A stretch of 64,000 nucleotides of DNA from Candidatus Peregrinibacteria bacterium CG10_big_fil_rev_8_21_14_0_10_36_19 (GTDB taxonomy: Bacteria > Patescibacteriota > Gracilibacteria > UBA1369 > LOWO2-01-FULL-3). A model generated the notes under the pieces. It worked only from the letters and a program-made list of their open reading frames with translations, made no database searches and was not told where the DNA came from. Positions 48,010-58,033 of the stretch are shown here, one piece after another. The translations under genes and the position numbers were made by a program. The stretch covers positions 227,481 to 291,480 of the forward strand of contig PFDP01000014.1 of NCBI GenBank assembly GCA_002772535.1. The letters run 5' to 3'. The number at the start of each line of letters is the position of its first letter. Position 1 is the stretch's first letter.

Positions 48010-50041
48010 TTGCAGTAAATAGTGTAGCGAAGATTAAAGAAACAACAGTCATCAGTTTAATAAGAATGTTGATACTTGGACCAGATGTATCTTTGAAAGG
48101 ATCACCAACAGTATCTCCCACCACCGCAGCAGCATGAGTGTCAGAACCTTTACCTCCTAAATTTCCAGCTTCAACATATTTCTTAGCATTATCCCAAGCA
48201 CCACCTGAGTTAGCCATAGAAATAGCCAACATTACACCAGACACAAGAGCACCAGCAAGCAATCCTCCTAGAGCAGTTGAACCAAGAACGTAGCCAACAA
48301 ACACTGGAACAATTACAGCCATTAAACCTGGAACGATCATTTCGCGAATAGCAGCTTTAGTTGAGATATCAACACATCTCTTAGTATCACCTTTTGCCTT
48401 ACCTTCCATCAAACCTTTAATTTCTTTAAATTGTCTTCTAACCTCTTCAATCATATCAAATGCAGCACGACCTACAGCGGCCATAGTCATAGCAGAGAAT
48501 AGGAACGGAAGCATTGCACCAATAAAAAGTCCTATAATTACACGAGGATCCATAATATCAATACTTGGAAGTTGAGCAGCTTGAGTGTAAGCAGCAAAAA
48601 GGGCAAGCGATGTCAAAGCAGCAGAACCAATAGCAAAACCTTTACCGATAGCAGCAGTAGTGTTACCAGCAGAATCTAAAGCATCAGTTTTCTTTCTAAC
48701 ATCTGCTCCCAATTCAGCCATTTCAGCAATACCACCAGCATTATCAGCAACAGGACCATATGCATCAACAGCAAGAGAAATACCAAGTGTAGAAAGCATT
48801 CCCACAGCCGACATAGCAATACCGTACAATCCAGCAAATTCAAATGCTAAGAAAATTGCCAAACAAATAAATAAAACTGGTAACGCAGTAGAAGCATACC
48901 CTAAAGCTAAACCTTGAATAATATTTGTGGCAGCCCCAGTCGTAGAAGCATCAGCAATTTTTTTCACAGGAGAATAATGATCAGAAGTATAGTATTCAGT
49001 TAAAAGACCAATAATAATACCAACAACAAGACCAGAAACAACAGCCACAAAAACATCAAAGCTACCAATTAAACCTTCTTCTGGAATAAAAACACGAGTT
49101 AAATAATATGTAGCAACAACCACCAAAGCAGATGAAACCCAAATACCATTTTTCAATGCTCCATGTATATTTCCTTTTTTACCAACTTTTACAAAGAAAG
49201 TACCTACTACAGCCGAAACAATACCAGCCCCAGCTAAAGCTAATGGCAGATAAATACCGTCCATGCCAAATGTAGCCAAACCAAGAATCATCGCTGATAC
49301 AATTGATCCAACATAAGATTCAAAAAGATCTGCACCCATTCCGGCAACATCACCAACATTATCACCAACATTGTCAGCAATAACTGCAGGATTTCTAGGA
49401 TCATCCTCTGGAATTCCAGCCTCAACTTTTCCTACTAAATCAGCACCAACATCAGCAGCTTTTGTATAAATACCACCACCAACACGTGCAAAAAGAGCAA
49501 TAGAAGAAGCACCAAGTCCAAAACCTGTAATCACAGATAGCACAGTGCTAGGAGAAAGCTCCATTACATCAAAGTAAACATAAAAAAGTACAGAAAGCCC
49601 AAGCAGACCAAGACCAACCACAGCAAGCCCCATTACTGCACCAGATTTAAAAGCCACTCCAAGAGCAGAACCCAAGCTTGTTCTAGCAGCTTCAGCAGTT
49701 CTAACATTGGCACTAGTAGCAATACGCATACCAAAAAATCCAGCCAACACACTACTAATTGCACCATAAACAAATGAAATAGCAGTATACAAACCCTCAT
49801 TTACATTTTCTGTAGAGGCATCATCTAAAAACAAAAACAGAATAACAGCTAAAACCGCTACAAAAACAGCTAAAACTTTATATTCCCTCACCAAGAAAGC
49901 CATTGCACCTTCACGAATAGCCAATGCAATTTCTTTCATTTTTTCATTACCTTGTGGCTTTTTACCAATAAGATAAGCAAAAACATAAGCCACCACGAGC
50001 GCCAGGACGCTAACTGCAGCTGTATAAAATACTACGTTCAT
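47996..50041 (-). CDS. hppA: Membrane-bound (V-type) ion-translocating pyrophosphatase
   Basis: [74 protein letters not shown]. Confidence 0.97.
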   Translation of the reverse strand: MNVVFYTAAVSVLALVVAYVFAYLIGKKPQGNEKMKEIALAIREGAMAFLVREYKVLAVFVAVLAVILFLFLDDASTENVNEGLYTAISFVYGAISSVLAGFFGMRIATSANVRTAEAARTSLGSALGVAFKSGAVMGLAVVGLGLLGLSVLFYVYFDVMELSPSTVLSVITGFGLGASSIALFARVGGGIYTKAADVGADLVGKVEAGIPEDDPRNPAVIADNVGDNVGDVAGMGADLFESYVGSIVSAMILGLATFGMDGIYLPLALAGAGIVSAVVGTFFVKVGKKGNIHGALKNGIWVSSALVVVATYYLTRVFIPEEGLIGSFDVFVAVVSGLVVGIIIGLLTEYYTSDHYSPVKKIADASTTGAATNIIQGLALGYASTALPVLFICLAIFLAFEFAGLYGIAMSAVGMLSTLGISLAVDAYGPVADNAGGIAEMAELGADVRKKTDALDSAGNTTAAIGKGFAIGSAALTSLALFAAYTQAAQLPSIDIMDPRVIIGLFIGAMLPFLFSAMTMAAVGRAAFDMIEEVRRQFKEIKGLMEGKAKGDTKRCVDISTKAAIREMIVPGLMAVIVPVFVGYVLGSTALGGLLAGALVSGVMLAISMANSGGAWDNAKKYVEAGNLGGKGSDTHAAAVVGDTVGDPFKDTSGPSINILIKLMTVVSLIFATLFTANGIL

Positions 50042-50115
50042 AAGAAACTAAGTTAAAAACTAATGGTTTACGGCAAGGATTTTAAAGGAAAACCACTAAA
50101 AAACCAAGATGAATT

Positions 50116-50589
50116 CTAATAAACATCACCACTAAAACGATCTGCCACATCAAGAAAAAAATTCTGTAAATCATTTTGTTCAGAAGAATCAGCCCCCCAT
50201 ATATACCCCCATTCTTTTCCAAGCTCATTTTCTACAATAGAATCAATTGTAATTTTAAAATTAGCATCATCTGGCAAAGCATTTTGATGATTTTCAGCTA
50301 AAATACGAATTACATTTTCAAATTTATCAAAGAACTCCCCTGCCAAAACACCTTCAGAATCAACATCATCACTCCCCTTAGATAAAAAATGTTTTAAATA
50401 TTCAACCTCCAAAGAGCGAGATTCATAATCCGGAGTAATATTCAAACCAATAGTGTAATTATCAGAATTAGTAACACCCTCAGTAATTAAATAAAAATTT
50501 ACAGCCCCAACCCTCTCCACATTGGAATTCAAAAAGGTACATGCGCTCAAAAAAACTGAAAACAAAACCAACAATAATATATTTTTCAT
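50116..50589 (-). CDS. Hypothetical lipoprotein
   Basis: MKNILLLVLFSVFLSACTFLN lipobox. Confidence 0.75.
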   Translation of the reverse strand: MKNILLLVLFSVFLSACTFLNSNVERVGAVNFYLITEGVTNSDNYTIGLNITPDYESRSLEVEYLKHFLSKGSDDVDSEGVLAGEFFDKFENVIRILAENHQNALPDDANFKITIDSIVENELGKEWGYIWGADSSEQNDLQNFFLDVADRFSGDVY

Positions 50590-50657
50590 AGTTCAAATTA
50601 TATACTCTAAAGAAAGTATACTAATATATCAGCAAAGGAACAAGTTCTAAGAAATTA

Positions 50658-51287
50658 TTACTCAGCTGCAGCCTCTCCAGATTCAGCTGATTCAGCAGAA
50701 TCAGAAGATTCTTCAATTGGAGCTTCAACTTCAACCTTAGGAGCAGAAACGTTAGCCACTACATCCTCAGGTTCATGTAAAATTACAACAGTAGAAGGAA
50801 CAACTAGATCTTGAACTCTAACATAAGAGTGAAAATCAACTATAGAGCTAATATCAACCTCTATAGAATGAATAAGATCTTTTGGAAGACATTCTACCTC
50901 AATTTCATGCATATGAGCAGTGAACACACCACCCAACTCTTTTACAGCAGGAGCCATACCTACAAATTCCAAAGGAACTTTAGTATGAAGTTTTTCACCC
51001 ATACGAACATTGATAACATCAACATGAGTAAATCTGTCAGTCGCAGGATGATAAGAAACATCATGAACTAAAACCAATAAAGGTTTTCCAGCACCAGTAT
51101 TCAATTCAATAATAGTATTTGAACCAGCTTTTTTGAATAATCTTCTAAAAGTTTGATAATCAACTTGGAAAGATTGATTTTCAACACCTTTCCCATAATA
51201 TTCTATTGGTAAAAGATTATTAGCCAACAAATCTTTGGCTTTAATACTTTTATCACGAGTTTGTACATCTAATACTATTGAGTCCAT
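50658..51287 (-). CDS. rplY: 50S ribosomal protein L25/general stress protein Ctc (CTC/TL5 type)
   Basis: VLDVQTRDKSIKAKDLLANNLLPIEYYGKGVENQSFQVDYQTFRRLFKKAGSNTIIELN...HVDVINV; start at MDSIVL downstream of TTGCAC-17-TAGAAT. Confidence 0.9.
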   Translation of the reverse strand: MDSIVLDVQTRDKSIKAKDLLANNLLPIEYYGKGVENQSFQVDYQTFRRLFKKAGSNTIIELNTGAGKPLLVLVHDVSYHPATDRFTHVDVINVRMGEKLHTKVPLEFVGMAPAVKELGGVFTAHMHEIEVECLPKDLIHSIEVDISSIVDFHSYVRVQDLVVPSTVVILHEPEDVVANVSAPKVEVEAPIEESSDSAESAESGEAAAE

Positions 51288-51403
51288 AAAATTTAAGTAA
51301 ATTGCGGGGCTTATTCTAATCAATAAGATCATATTGTGCAATAGAATTTTGATTAAAGATTTTTTGTGTTAAAATACCGCCCGTATAATTAAAAAAAATA
51401 ACT

Positions 51404-51694
51404 ATGTTTGACCAAGCAAAAGACCTATATAAACTACAAAAACAAGCTAAAGAAATTAAAAAGAAGCTAGAAAACACACATATTGAAGCAGAAGAAAATG
51501 GAGTTATCATTACAATCAACGGAGAACAAAAAGTTCTAAAAGTAACTATTCAAGACGAAATGTTACAAAATAAAACACAACTAGAAGCAAATCTAGAAAA
51601 AGCTTTCAACAAAGGAGTGAAAAAAGCACAAGAAATTGGAGCAAGTATGATGAAAGACATTATGGGAGATTTCAATTTACCAGGAATGAACTAA
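51404..51694 (+). CDS. YbaB/EbfC family nucleoid-associated protein
   Basis: MFDQAKDLYKLQKQAKEIKKKLENTHIEAEENGVIITINGEQKVLKVTI. Confidence 0.9.
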   Translation: MFDQAKDLYKLQKQAKEIKKKLENTHIEAEENGVIITINGEQKVLKVTIQDEMLQNKTQLEANLEKAFNKGVKKAQEIGASMMKDIMGDFNLPGMN

Positions 51695-52725
51695 TGGCTA
51701 GAAACAAAAAATTTAAAAGGAAAATAAAAAGATTTATTATTTTCACTTTGATAATAAGTCTTTTCCTCTATCACAAATACAGTACATACATTTATGTACC
51801 TTTTGACGAAAATAACACAGAAGAAATAGCCATCACGATCAAAAAAGGCGAATCAATCAAAGAAATTGCTTCAGACCTCAAAGAAAAAAAACTCATAAGG
51901 AATGCTTTCACTTTCAGATATTTCATAAAACACAACAATTTAGATAAAAACATTTTTGCCGGTAGATTTCACCTACAACAAAGCATGAACGTGCCTAAAA
52001 TAATAGAAAAATTAAGCAACAAAGCGGATGCCGAATATATCATAACAATACAAGAAGGGCTTACAATAAAAGATATAGATGCAAAATTAGTAGAACTAGA
52101 ATTGATAAAAAGTGGAGATTTCATATCTGCTGTAGAAAATTTCAACGGATGGGAGTATTACAATTTTTTAGATAAAGAAGATTTATCCAAATTAAAACTA
52201 CCACTCGAAGGTTATCTCTACCCAGACACCTACTATCTCGATCCAGGAACATTTAAACCTCACCATCTCATATATTTAGCACTGGACAATTTTGAAAAAA
52301 AATATAGCGAAATAAACAAAAACAGCCCAATACTAAAAAAATATGGACTAGAAAATGTAATAACCATGGCATCAATCATAGAAAATGAAGTTTTTGGAGA
52401 AGTAGACAGAAAAATGGTCTCAGATATTCTATGGAGAAGGCTAGAAAACGGCTGGACAATAGGAGCAGACGCTACCCTACTATATATCACCGATGACAGA
52501 ACAATTACAAAATCAGACCTAGCAATAGATTCACCATACAACACTCGTAAAAACACAGGACTCCCGCCAGGACCAATTTCCAATCCAAGCACAAGCAGTA
52601 TAAACGCAGCCTTAAATCCAACGCCAAACAACTACTGGTTTTATCTCACAACTTTAGACACAGGAAAAGTGATCTACGCAAAAACAAACGAAGAACAAAA
52701 TATAAATAGAGCAAAATACCTTTAA
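51694..52725 (+). CDS. mltG: Endolytic murein transglycosylase MltG
   Basis: ASIIENEVFGEVDRKMVSDILWRRLENGWTIGADATLLY...YNTRKNTGLPPGPISNPSTSSINAALNPTPNNYWFYL. Confidence 0.95.
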   Translation: MARNKKFKRKIKRFIIFTLIISLFLYHKYSTYIYVPFDENNTEEIAITIKKGESIKEIASDLKEKKLIRNAFTFRYFIKHNNLDKNIFAGRFHLQQSMNVPKIIEKLSNKADAEYIITIQEGLTIKDIDAKLVELELIKSGDFISAVENFNGWEYYNFLDKEDLSKLKLPLEGYLYPDTYYLDPGTFKPHHLIYLALDNFEKKYSEINKNSPILKKYGLENVITMASIIENEVFGEVDRKMVSDILWRRLENGWTIGADATLLYITDDRTITKSDLAIDSPYNTRKNTGLPPGPISNPSTSSINAALNPTPNNYWFYLTTLDTGKVIYAKTNEEQNINRAKYL

Positions 52726-54020
52726 TCAGCTAACCCCTCAGAATTAGTAGCCGGCTCAACAGCTGCAGCAGGATCATGAAACACCTTCACAATCAAAGGT
52801 TCACTTTTAGTACCATCTGCAGAAACTGCAACAATCTCATAAGTATTTTCACCCTTAACCATCAAAGAAAAATCTGCATTCGCAAAATAACTCCATGTAG
52901 TATCACCAGGTTTAAATTTAGTTAAAGTAAATCCATTCACAATAACCTTTTCAGCACCAGAAACAGTACCAGTTAAAGTAGCCAATCTACCTGTTACAAC
53001 ATAAAATCCATCAGAGTTGGTTTTTGTAAGCCCTTCAACAGATGCAATGGTCGGCTTTTTCAAAGGAGCAGATTCAGCTTTTTTAGGATCTTCCTTTTCA
53101 GTCGCAGAATCACCATCTTTCGTTTCAGAATCCTTTTCAGCACCATCAACAGATTCACCTTCAGAGTCCTCAGAAGATTCCCCATCAAGAGCCTCCTCTT
53201 CAATCGGCGGTTCTAGTTTTTTAGGCTCAACTTTAATAAAAGTACCAGTATCACTATCAACCTTCACAAACTCTGTAGGATTCTTATCCTCATCAGTATT
53301 CCATAAATACCAAGATGAGTCCTTAAATTCATCAGACAAAGCAGACAAAACGCTAGGACTTTGATGCTGCCAATATCTAGCCAAAACATCGTCATTAAAC
53401 ACAATCTCCTGACCAACCCCAATAGTTTCAGTATCAACAACTTTACCAGAGTCATCATTTGAAATAACATCAACAGACAAAGAATCCCCATGAAGAACCC
53501 TAACAGATTCATCAAACTCATTCACAACTTCAAAAATATTAGAACCAGAAGAAGCTACAACAATATCAGATCCCCTAACAACAATATTAGTAGATTCACT
53601 ATTCTTATAAACTTTATTAAACCAAGCCTTTCCGTCTACCAACAGCAAAGACATAGCAGGTGCCTTTGGATCATCACTCATTTCTTCAAAAACAACGTCA
53701 GACCCCCCATCCAAACGCATAACAGTTCCATCAAAAAACTCTACAATAACTTGCGCCCCAGCGGAAGTTTTAAGCTCATCACCTTGAACAATAAGAGCAT
53801 CTGATGCCAACTCAAAAAAATCTTCAGTACCCCAAGTTTTCATTTCAACAGTTCCGCCAACAATGTGCATATAAGCCCCCTGCGTTGGCTCAGACTTAAA
53901 AACAGTCTTCCACAAATTAAAAAGCAAAACAAAAATCACTCCAACACATAATATAATCAAAAATGGCACGATATAATCAACCAACTCAGATCTACCACGA
54001 GAACGATGCCTTCTATGCAT
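52722..54020 (-). CDS. FecR-domain membrane protein with Ig-like C-terminal domain
   Basis: N-terminal TM; QGDELKTSAGAQVIVEFFDGTVMRLDGGSDVVFEE...KAWFNKV...SNIFEV: FecR fold; acidic linker. Confidence 0.8.
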   Translation of the reverse strand: MHRRHRSRGRSELVDYIVPFLIILCVGVIFVLLFNLWKTVFKSEPTQGAYMHIVGGTVEMKTWGTEDFFELASDALIVQGDELKTSAGAQVIVEFFDGTVMRLDGGSDVVFEEMSDDPKAPAMSLLLVDGKAWFNKVYKNSESTNIVVRGSDIVVASSGSNIFEVVNEFDESVRVLHGDSLSVDVISNDDSGKVVDTETIGVGQEIVFNDDVLARYWQHQSPSVLSALSDEFKDSSWYLWNTDEDKNPTEFVKVDSDTGTFIKVEPKKLEPPIEEEALDGESSEDSEGESVDGAEKDSETKDGDSATEKEDPKKAESAPLKKPTIASVEGLTKTNSDGFYVVTGRLATLTGTVSGAEKVIVNGFTLTKFKPGDTTWSYFANADFSLMVKGENTYEIVAVSADGTKSEPLIVKVFHDPAAAVEPATNSEGLAD

Positions 54021-54079
54021 AACAATAAATTACAAAATATCTAAGTGTAATATACATAACAAAACATAATCTTGCCAAA

Positions 54080-55522
54080 TTAAAGTCCCATTTCTCTCTT
54101 CAAAGCGTTCACATCTCTAACCAATCTCAAATTTTTCTTCAAATCCTCAGCAGTTTTACTACAAGCATGCATTACAGTAGTGTGATTTCTACCACCAAAT
54201 GTTGATCCAATTTTTTCATATGACTCATTCAACTCTTGTTTGATTAAGTACATACAAATTTGTCTTGGCTGCATAACCTCCTTCTTACGAACTTGACCAA
54301 TTAGATCATCTACACTTAAACCATAGTATTTAGCAACTATTGCCATAACATCAGTAGCCTGCTTAACAATCATTTCAGTTCTTTTAGCCTCAATATCGTA
54401 ACCAATAATCTCCTGAGCCTTGTTAAGTCTTTTAATTATCTCTGCAACAGATCTAATCGTTGGAACACTGTCTGAAAGTTGACTTTCAGCAACTGCCTGA
54501 CGCAAAACCCCTTCCAACTCACGAACACTATTATGAACATTACTTGCAACAAAACTCAAAACCTCTGGATCAATAATTGCTTCAAAATCTTTACATTTAT
54601 CTTGCAAGATAGCTAAACGTGTTTCAAAGTCAGGGAAAAGCATTTCAACAACCATCCCCATAGCAAATCTACTCTTCAACCTTTCATCCAAACCTTGAAG
54701 CTCTGTTGGAGGTCTATCACTTGTAATTACAATTTGTTTATTAGCATCATAAAGCTCATTAAATGTATGAAAAAACTCTTGTTGTGAAGAATCCTTTCTC
54801 GCAAAGAATTGAACATCATCCAATAAAAATACATCAACATTTCTATACTGCTCTTTAAATTTATGCATATTTCTACGACCAATCGCTTCCACAACTTCAG
54901 AAACAAATTTTTCAGCAGTAATATATTTAACAACCTTATCAGGAAAATTTCTCAGGACCTCATTACCAACAGCTTGTAACAAATGAGTTTTACCCAAACC
55001 AACATCACCATAAATATAAAGTGGATTATAAATCCCACCTGGATTCTCACTAACAGCACTACAAACAGCATGTGGAAGTCTGTTATCTTTTCCAACAACA
55101 AAAGTATCTAGTGTATACCTCTCGTTCAACATCTTACTAACAACCCTTTCTCCACGAGACCCCTTTGAAACAGTAACCTCATTAACATTACGAACTTTTC
55201 TAATTTTTTTATCATCAGTCTCTTTAAATAACTCTTTTACATCAGCACCTTCTACACTTTCCTTATCAGCTAATTTACCCAAAACTTCATATTCAACATT
55301 CTTAACAGTAGCATCAACTTCTTTCAAAGCCTGCAAAAGCTTAACCTGATACTTACTACTAATCCAATTCATGGCAAAAACAGTAGGAACACCTACGATT
55401 GCAGTACCATCCTCCTTAATTTCAACAAGCACTGTTGATTGAAACCAAGTTATAAACTGAGCCTTTTGAATTGTTGGCATCAGCCTTTTAAGTACAGACA
55501 ACCATAGATCTTTAGTAGACAT
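54080..55522 (-). CDS. dnaA: Chromosomal replication initiator protein DnaA
   Basis: NPLYIYGDVGLGKTHLLQAVGNEV, DVFLLDDVQFFARKDSSQQEFFHTFN, domain IV QPRQICMYLIKQELNESYEKIGSTFGGRNHTTVMHACSK. Confidence 0.98.
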   Translation of the reverse strand: MSTKDLWLSVLKRLMPTIQKAQFITWFQSTVLVEIKEDGTAIVGVPTVFAMNWISSKYQVKLLQALKEVDATVKNVEYEVLGKLADKESVEGADVKELFKETDDKKIRKVRNVNEVTVSKGSRGERVVSKMLNERYTLDTFVVGKDNRLPHAVCSAVSENPGGIYNPLYIYGDVGLGKTHLLQAVGNEVLRNFPDKVVKYITAEKFVSEVVEAIGRRNMHKFKEQYRNVDVFLLDDVQFFARKDSSQQEFFHTFNELYDANKQIVITSDRPPTELQGLDERLKSRFAMGMVVEMLFPDFETRLAILQDKCKDFEAIIDPEVLSFVASNVHNSVRELEGVLRQAVAESQLSDSVPTIRSVAEIIKRLNKAQEIIGYDIEAKRTEMIVKQATDVMAIVAKYYGLSVDDLIGQVRKKEVMQPRQICMYLIKQELNESYEKIGSTFGGRNHTTVMHACSKTAEDLKKNLRLVRDVNALKREMGL

Positions 55523-55596
55523 AGAAAACAGATTAAAAATTTTGCCCTGAAATCTTAGAGGAATATTTTGCCCTTAATTCCTAGAAGACGATGTTT

Positions 55597-55625
55597 ATAA
55601 TATATACTTTTATAGGCTTAAACAA
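55597..55625 (-). promoter_or_regulatory. dnaA promoter
   Basis: Minus strand TTGTTT - 17 bp - TATTAT, about 75 nt upstream of the dnaA start. Confidence 0.6.
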
Positions 55626-55772
55626 GCCCTTAACTCTTAAGCACAAGCAATACAACATTTAGTGTTAAATTAAGAAAACACACCAATATGTGGAATAAAA
55701 AAGCAGCTAAAAAACATTTTAAACAACCTCGCAATAACACCACAGTACATTCTTGACAAAACACGCAAGCCC

Positions 55773-55797
55773 AAAAAAGGCCCGCCTAAGGCGGGCC
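55773..55797 (-). terminator. Intrinsic terminator of the rseP operon
   Basis: Minus strand GGCCCGCC-tta-GGCGGGCC followed by TTTTTT. Confidence 0.92.
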
Positions 55798-55831
55798 CTA
55801 TTACAAGCTAAATTACTGTAGAAATTTTTTT

Positions 55832-57442
55832 CTACCTCGCAGCAAATAAATGCAATATATCGCTATAAGTAACTGCTAATATCAAAGTTAATATTACAAC
55901 ATATCCAAGCGCATGAATCATAGATTCCCATTTTTGATTAACCTTTTTACCGATCAAGAGTTCAACAATTATAAACAAAAGTCTACCACCATCCAAAGCC
56001 GGAAAAGGCAAAATATTAATCACGGCAAGACTCAAAGACAATATCGCAACAAACCGCAATAAAGGAATTATACCTTCATTAACAAACACATGAGTCATTT
56101 GAGCAATACCAACTGGACCAGCAACCCCCTCAGGAACTTCACCTCTAGTAAAAAAACCTTTAACAAAACCTCCAAACATTTTCACCGTTAAACCAGCCAT
56201 TCTCACAGACTCAGTAAAAGCATGGTAAACAGCCTTATGAACTGGATATTGAATTTTATCAACACCAACAACGGTAGAAAGCAAATCAACATTATAAAGA
56301 CTCATATCTTTCTCACCAGAATAGTCTATTAACTCAGATAACAACACTCCAATTCTTCCCTCTTCAGGAGCAATTTCAAAATAAACCTCCTCACCATCTC
56401 TATCTATAATAAAAGCTAAATTCTTATCCGCATTAAGCTTAATAAAATTAACCATCTCTTCACTATCAAAAAATTCTTTACCGTTTACAGACACAACAAC
56501 ATCACCATCTTCCACCCCAACCTTTGCAGCCGGCTGCCCCGGAACCACATTAGATATAATCACTCTTTTTCCCTTTCCAGTTTCAATTATAAATTTTTCA
56601 TAAGCACCATCCCTGTAAACATCATATTCAACTTTCGCCTTTCCTCTAATTAACTTCTCATACTGATCCAAAGCATAAACTTCACGACCATCAACCCTTA
56701 AAATAACATCCCCTTCTCTCATACCAGCATCATAAATGGCACTCTTTTTATTCACGCTAAAAACCTTAATTCTTGGAAATCTAGTTAAATTGCCAAACTC
56801 AACCCCCAAAGAACCATTATAATCACTAAGCTTATACTCAACACTTTCATCCCCTCTTCTAACTTTATAATGCCCATTAGGATCATCAGCAATAAGTGCC
56901 AAAACATCACTATCTATAACACTGTCGTTAATAGCTACAACAAAATCGCCAGATTTAAAACCAACACTCTCCGCCTTACTTCCAGCCTCTACATTTTTAA
57001 TTTCCGCCCCTTCCGTTAAATGAACTACGCCATTATCAACAGCATCATAAACATCATCCGGAGTGAGTAACGGCTCCATGCCAAAAGTAAAACCTATAGT
57101 TAAAAGAAACCAAGCAAGTAAAAAATTCATCACAACACCAGCAACAATTACAAGTACTCTACTTCGTACAGACTGTGCTATAAAACTCCTCTTCTCTTTC
57201 ATCATTTTAGAGTCCCCTGCATCTTCTCCCAACATTCTCACAAACCCACCAAAAGGTATCCAATTTATAGAATAAATAGTTTCTCCTTTCTTTTTACCCC
57301 ACAATCTAGGAGGCAATCCAAAACCAAATTCCTCAACTTTAATACCAGCACGCTTTGCCATCAAAAAATGACCAAGCTCATGCACAAGCACTAAAACAGA
57401 AAAAATAATTACAAAAACAATTGCAGTAACAAGGTAATCCAT
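55832..57442 (-). CDS. rseP: RIP/site-2 protease RseP with apparently three PDZ domains
   Basis: HELGHFLMAKRAGIKVEEFGFGLPPRLWG, INILPFPALDGGRLLF; three successive PDZ-like segments between the catalytic motifs. Confidence 0.93.
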   Translation of the reverse strand: MDYLVTAIVFVIIFSVLVLVHELGHFLMAKRAGIKVEEFGFGLPPRLWGKKKGETIYSINWIPFGGFVRMLGEDAGDSKMMKEKRSFIAQSVRSRVLVIVAGVVMNFLLAWFLLTIGFTFGMEPLLTPDDVYDAVDNGVVHLTEGAEIKNVEAGSKAESVGFKSGDFVVAINDSVIDSDVLALIADDPNGHYKVRRGDESVEYKLSDYNGSLGVEFGNLTRFPRIKVFSVNKKSAIYDAGMREGDVILRVDGREVYALDQYEKLIRGKAKVEYDVYRDGAYEKFIIETGKGKRVIISNVVPGQPAAKVGVEDGDVVVSVNGKEFFDSEEMVNFIKLNADKNLAFIIDRDGEEVYFEIAPEEGRIGVLLSELIDYSGEKDMSLYNVDLLSTVVGVDKIQYPVHKAVYHAFTESVRMAGLTVKMFGGFVKGFFTRGEVPEGVAGPVGIAQMTHVFVNEGIIPLLRFVAILSLSLAVINILPFPALDGGRLLFIIVELLIGKKVNQKWESMIHALGYVVILTLILAVTYSDILHLFAAR

Positions 57443-57459
57443 AGGAATAAGGGGTTATT

Positions 57460-58020
57460 TTAAACTTTCATTACATCTTGCTCTTTAGCCTTTGTAATGT
57501 CGTCAATAGTTTGGTTAACTTCATCAACTTTTAGTTGAAGTTTTTTGTCTGAACTATGTAAATCATCTTCTGTGATCACATTGTCAGCCTTTAATTTTTT
57601 AAATGAGTTATGAGCATCTTGTCTAGCAGTTCTAACAGAAATACGAGCATCTTCAGCCAACTTTCTTACCTGTTTTGTAATTTCAACACGTCTTTCTTCT
57701 GTTAAAGGTGGAACATTAATACGAATCAAAATACCATCATTATTTGGATTAAGACCAGTATTAGCATTAATAATAGCTCTTTCAATTGGAGCTAAAGCAC
57801 TTTTATCCCAAGGCTGTATTTGAATAGTACGAGAATCCGGTATAGAAATGTTTGCAACAGCTTTCAATGGCTGCATCACTCCATACATATCAACCATCAC
57901 AGACTCAACCAAACCAGCACCAGCCCTTCCAACCTGCAATCTAGCAAACTCTTCGCGTAAATGGCTAACCGCCTTTTGAAAATCAGCATCAGCCCTCATC
58001 ATTGTATCTTGTACAGACAT
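57460..58020 (-). CDS. frr: Ribosome recycling factor
   Basis: LREEFARLQVGRAGAGLVESVMVDMYGVMQPLKAVANISIPDSRTIQIQPWDKSALAPIERAI...VNVPPLTEERR-like block. Confidence 0.97.
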   Translation of the reverse strand: MSVQDTMMRADADFQKAVSHLREEFARLQVGRAGAGLVESVMVDMYGVMQPLKAVANISIPDSRTIQIQPWDKSALAPIERAIINANTGLNPNNDGILIRINVPPLTEERRVEITKQVRKLAEDARISVRTARQDAHNSFKKLKADNVITEDDLHSSDKKLQLKVDEVNQTIDDITKAKEQDVMKV

Positions 58021-58033
58021 ATTTTGTTCAAAG

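Noticed and set aside
55523-55831. dnaA upstream intergenic region as oriC
   Set aside because: Only one imperfect TCCACA-containing site (TTATTCCACA on the minus strand near 55695); no cluster of DnaA boxes and no dnaN neighbour. A genome-wide GC-skew plot would decide.
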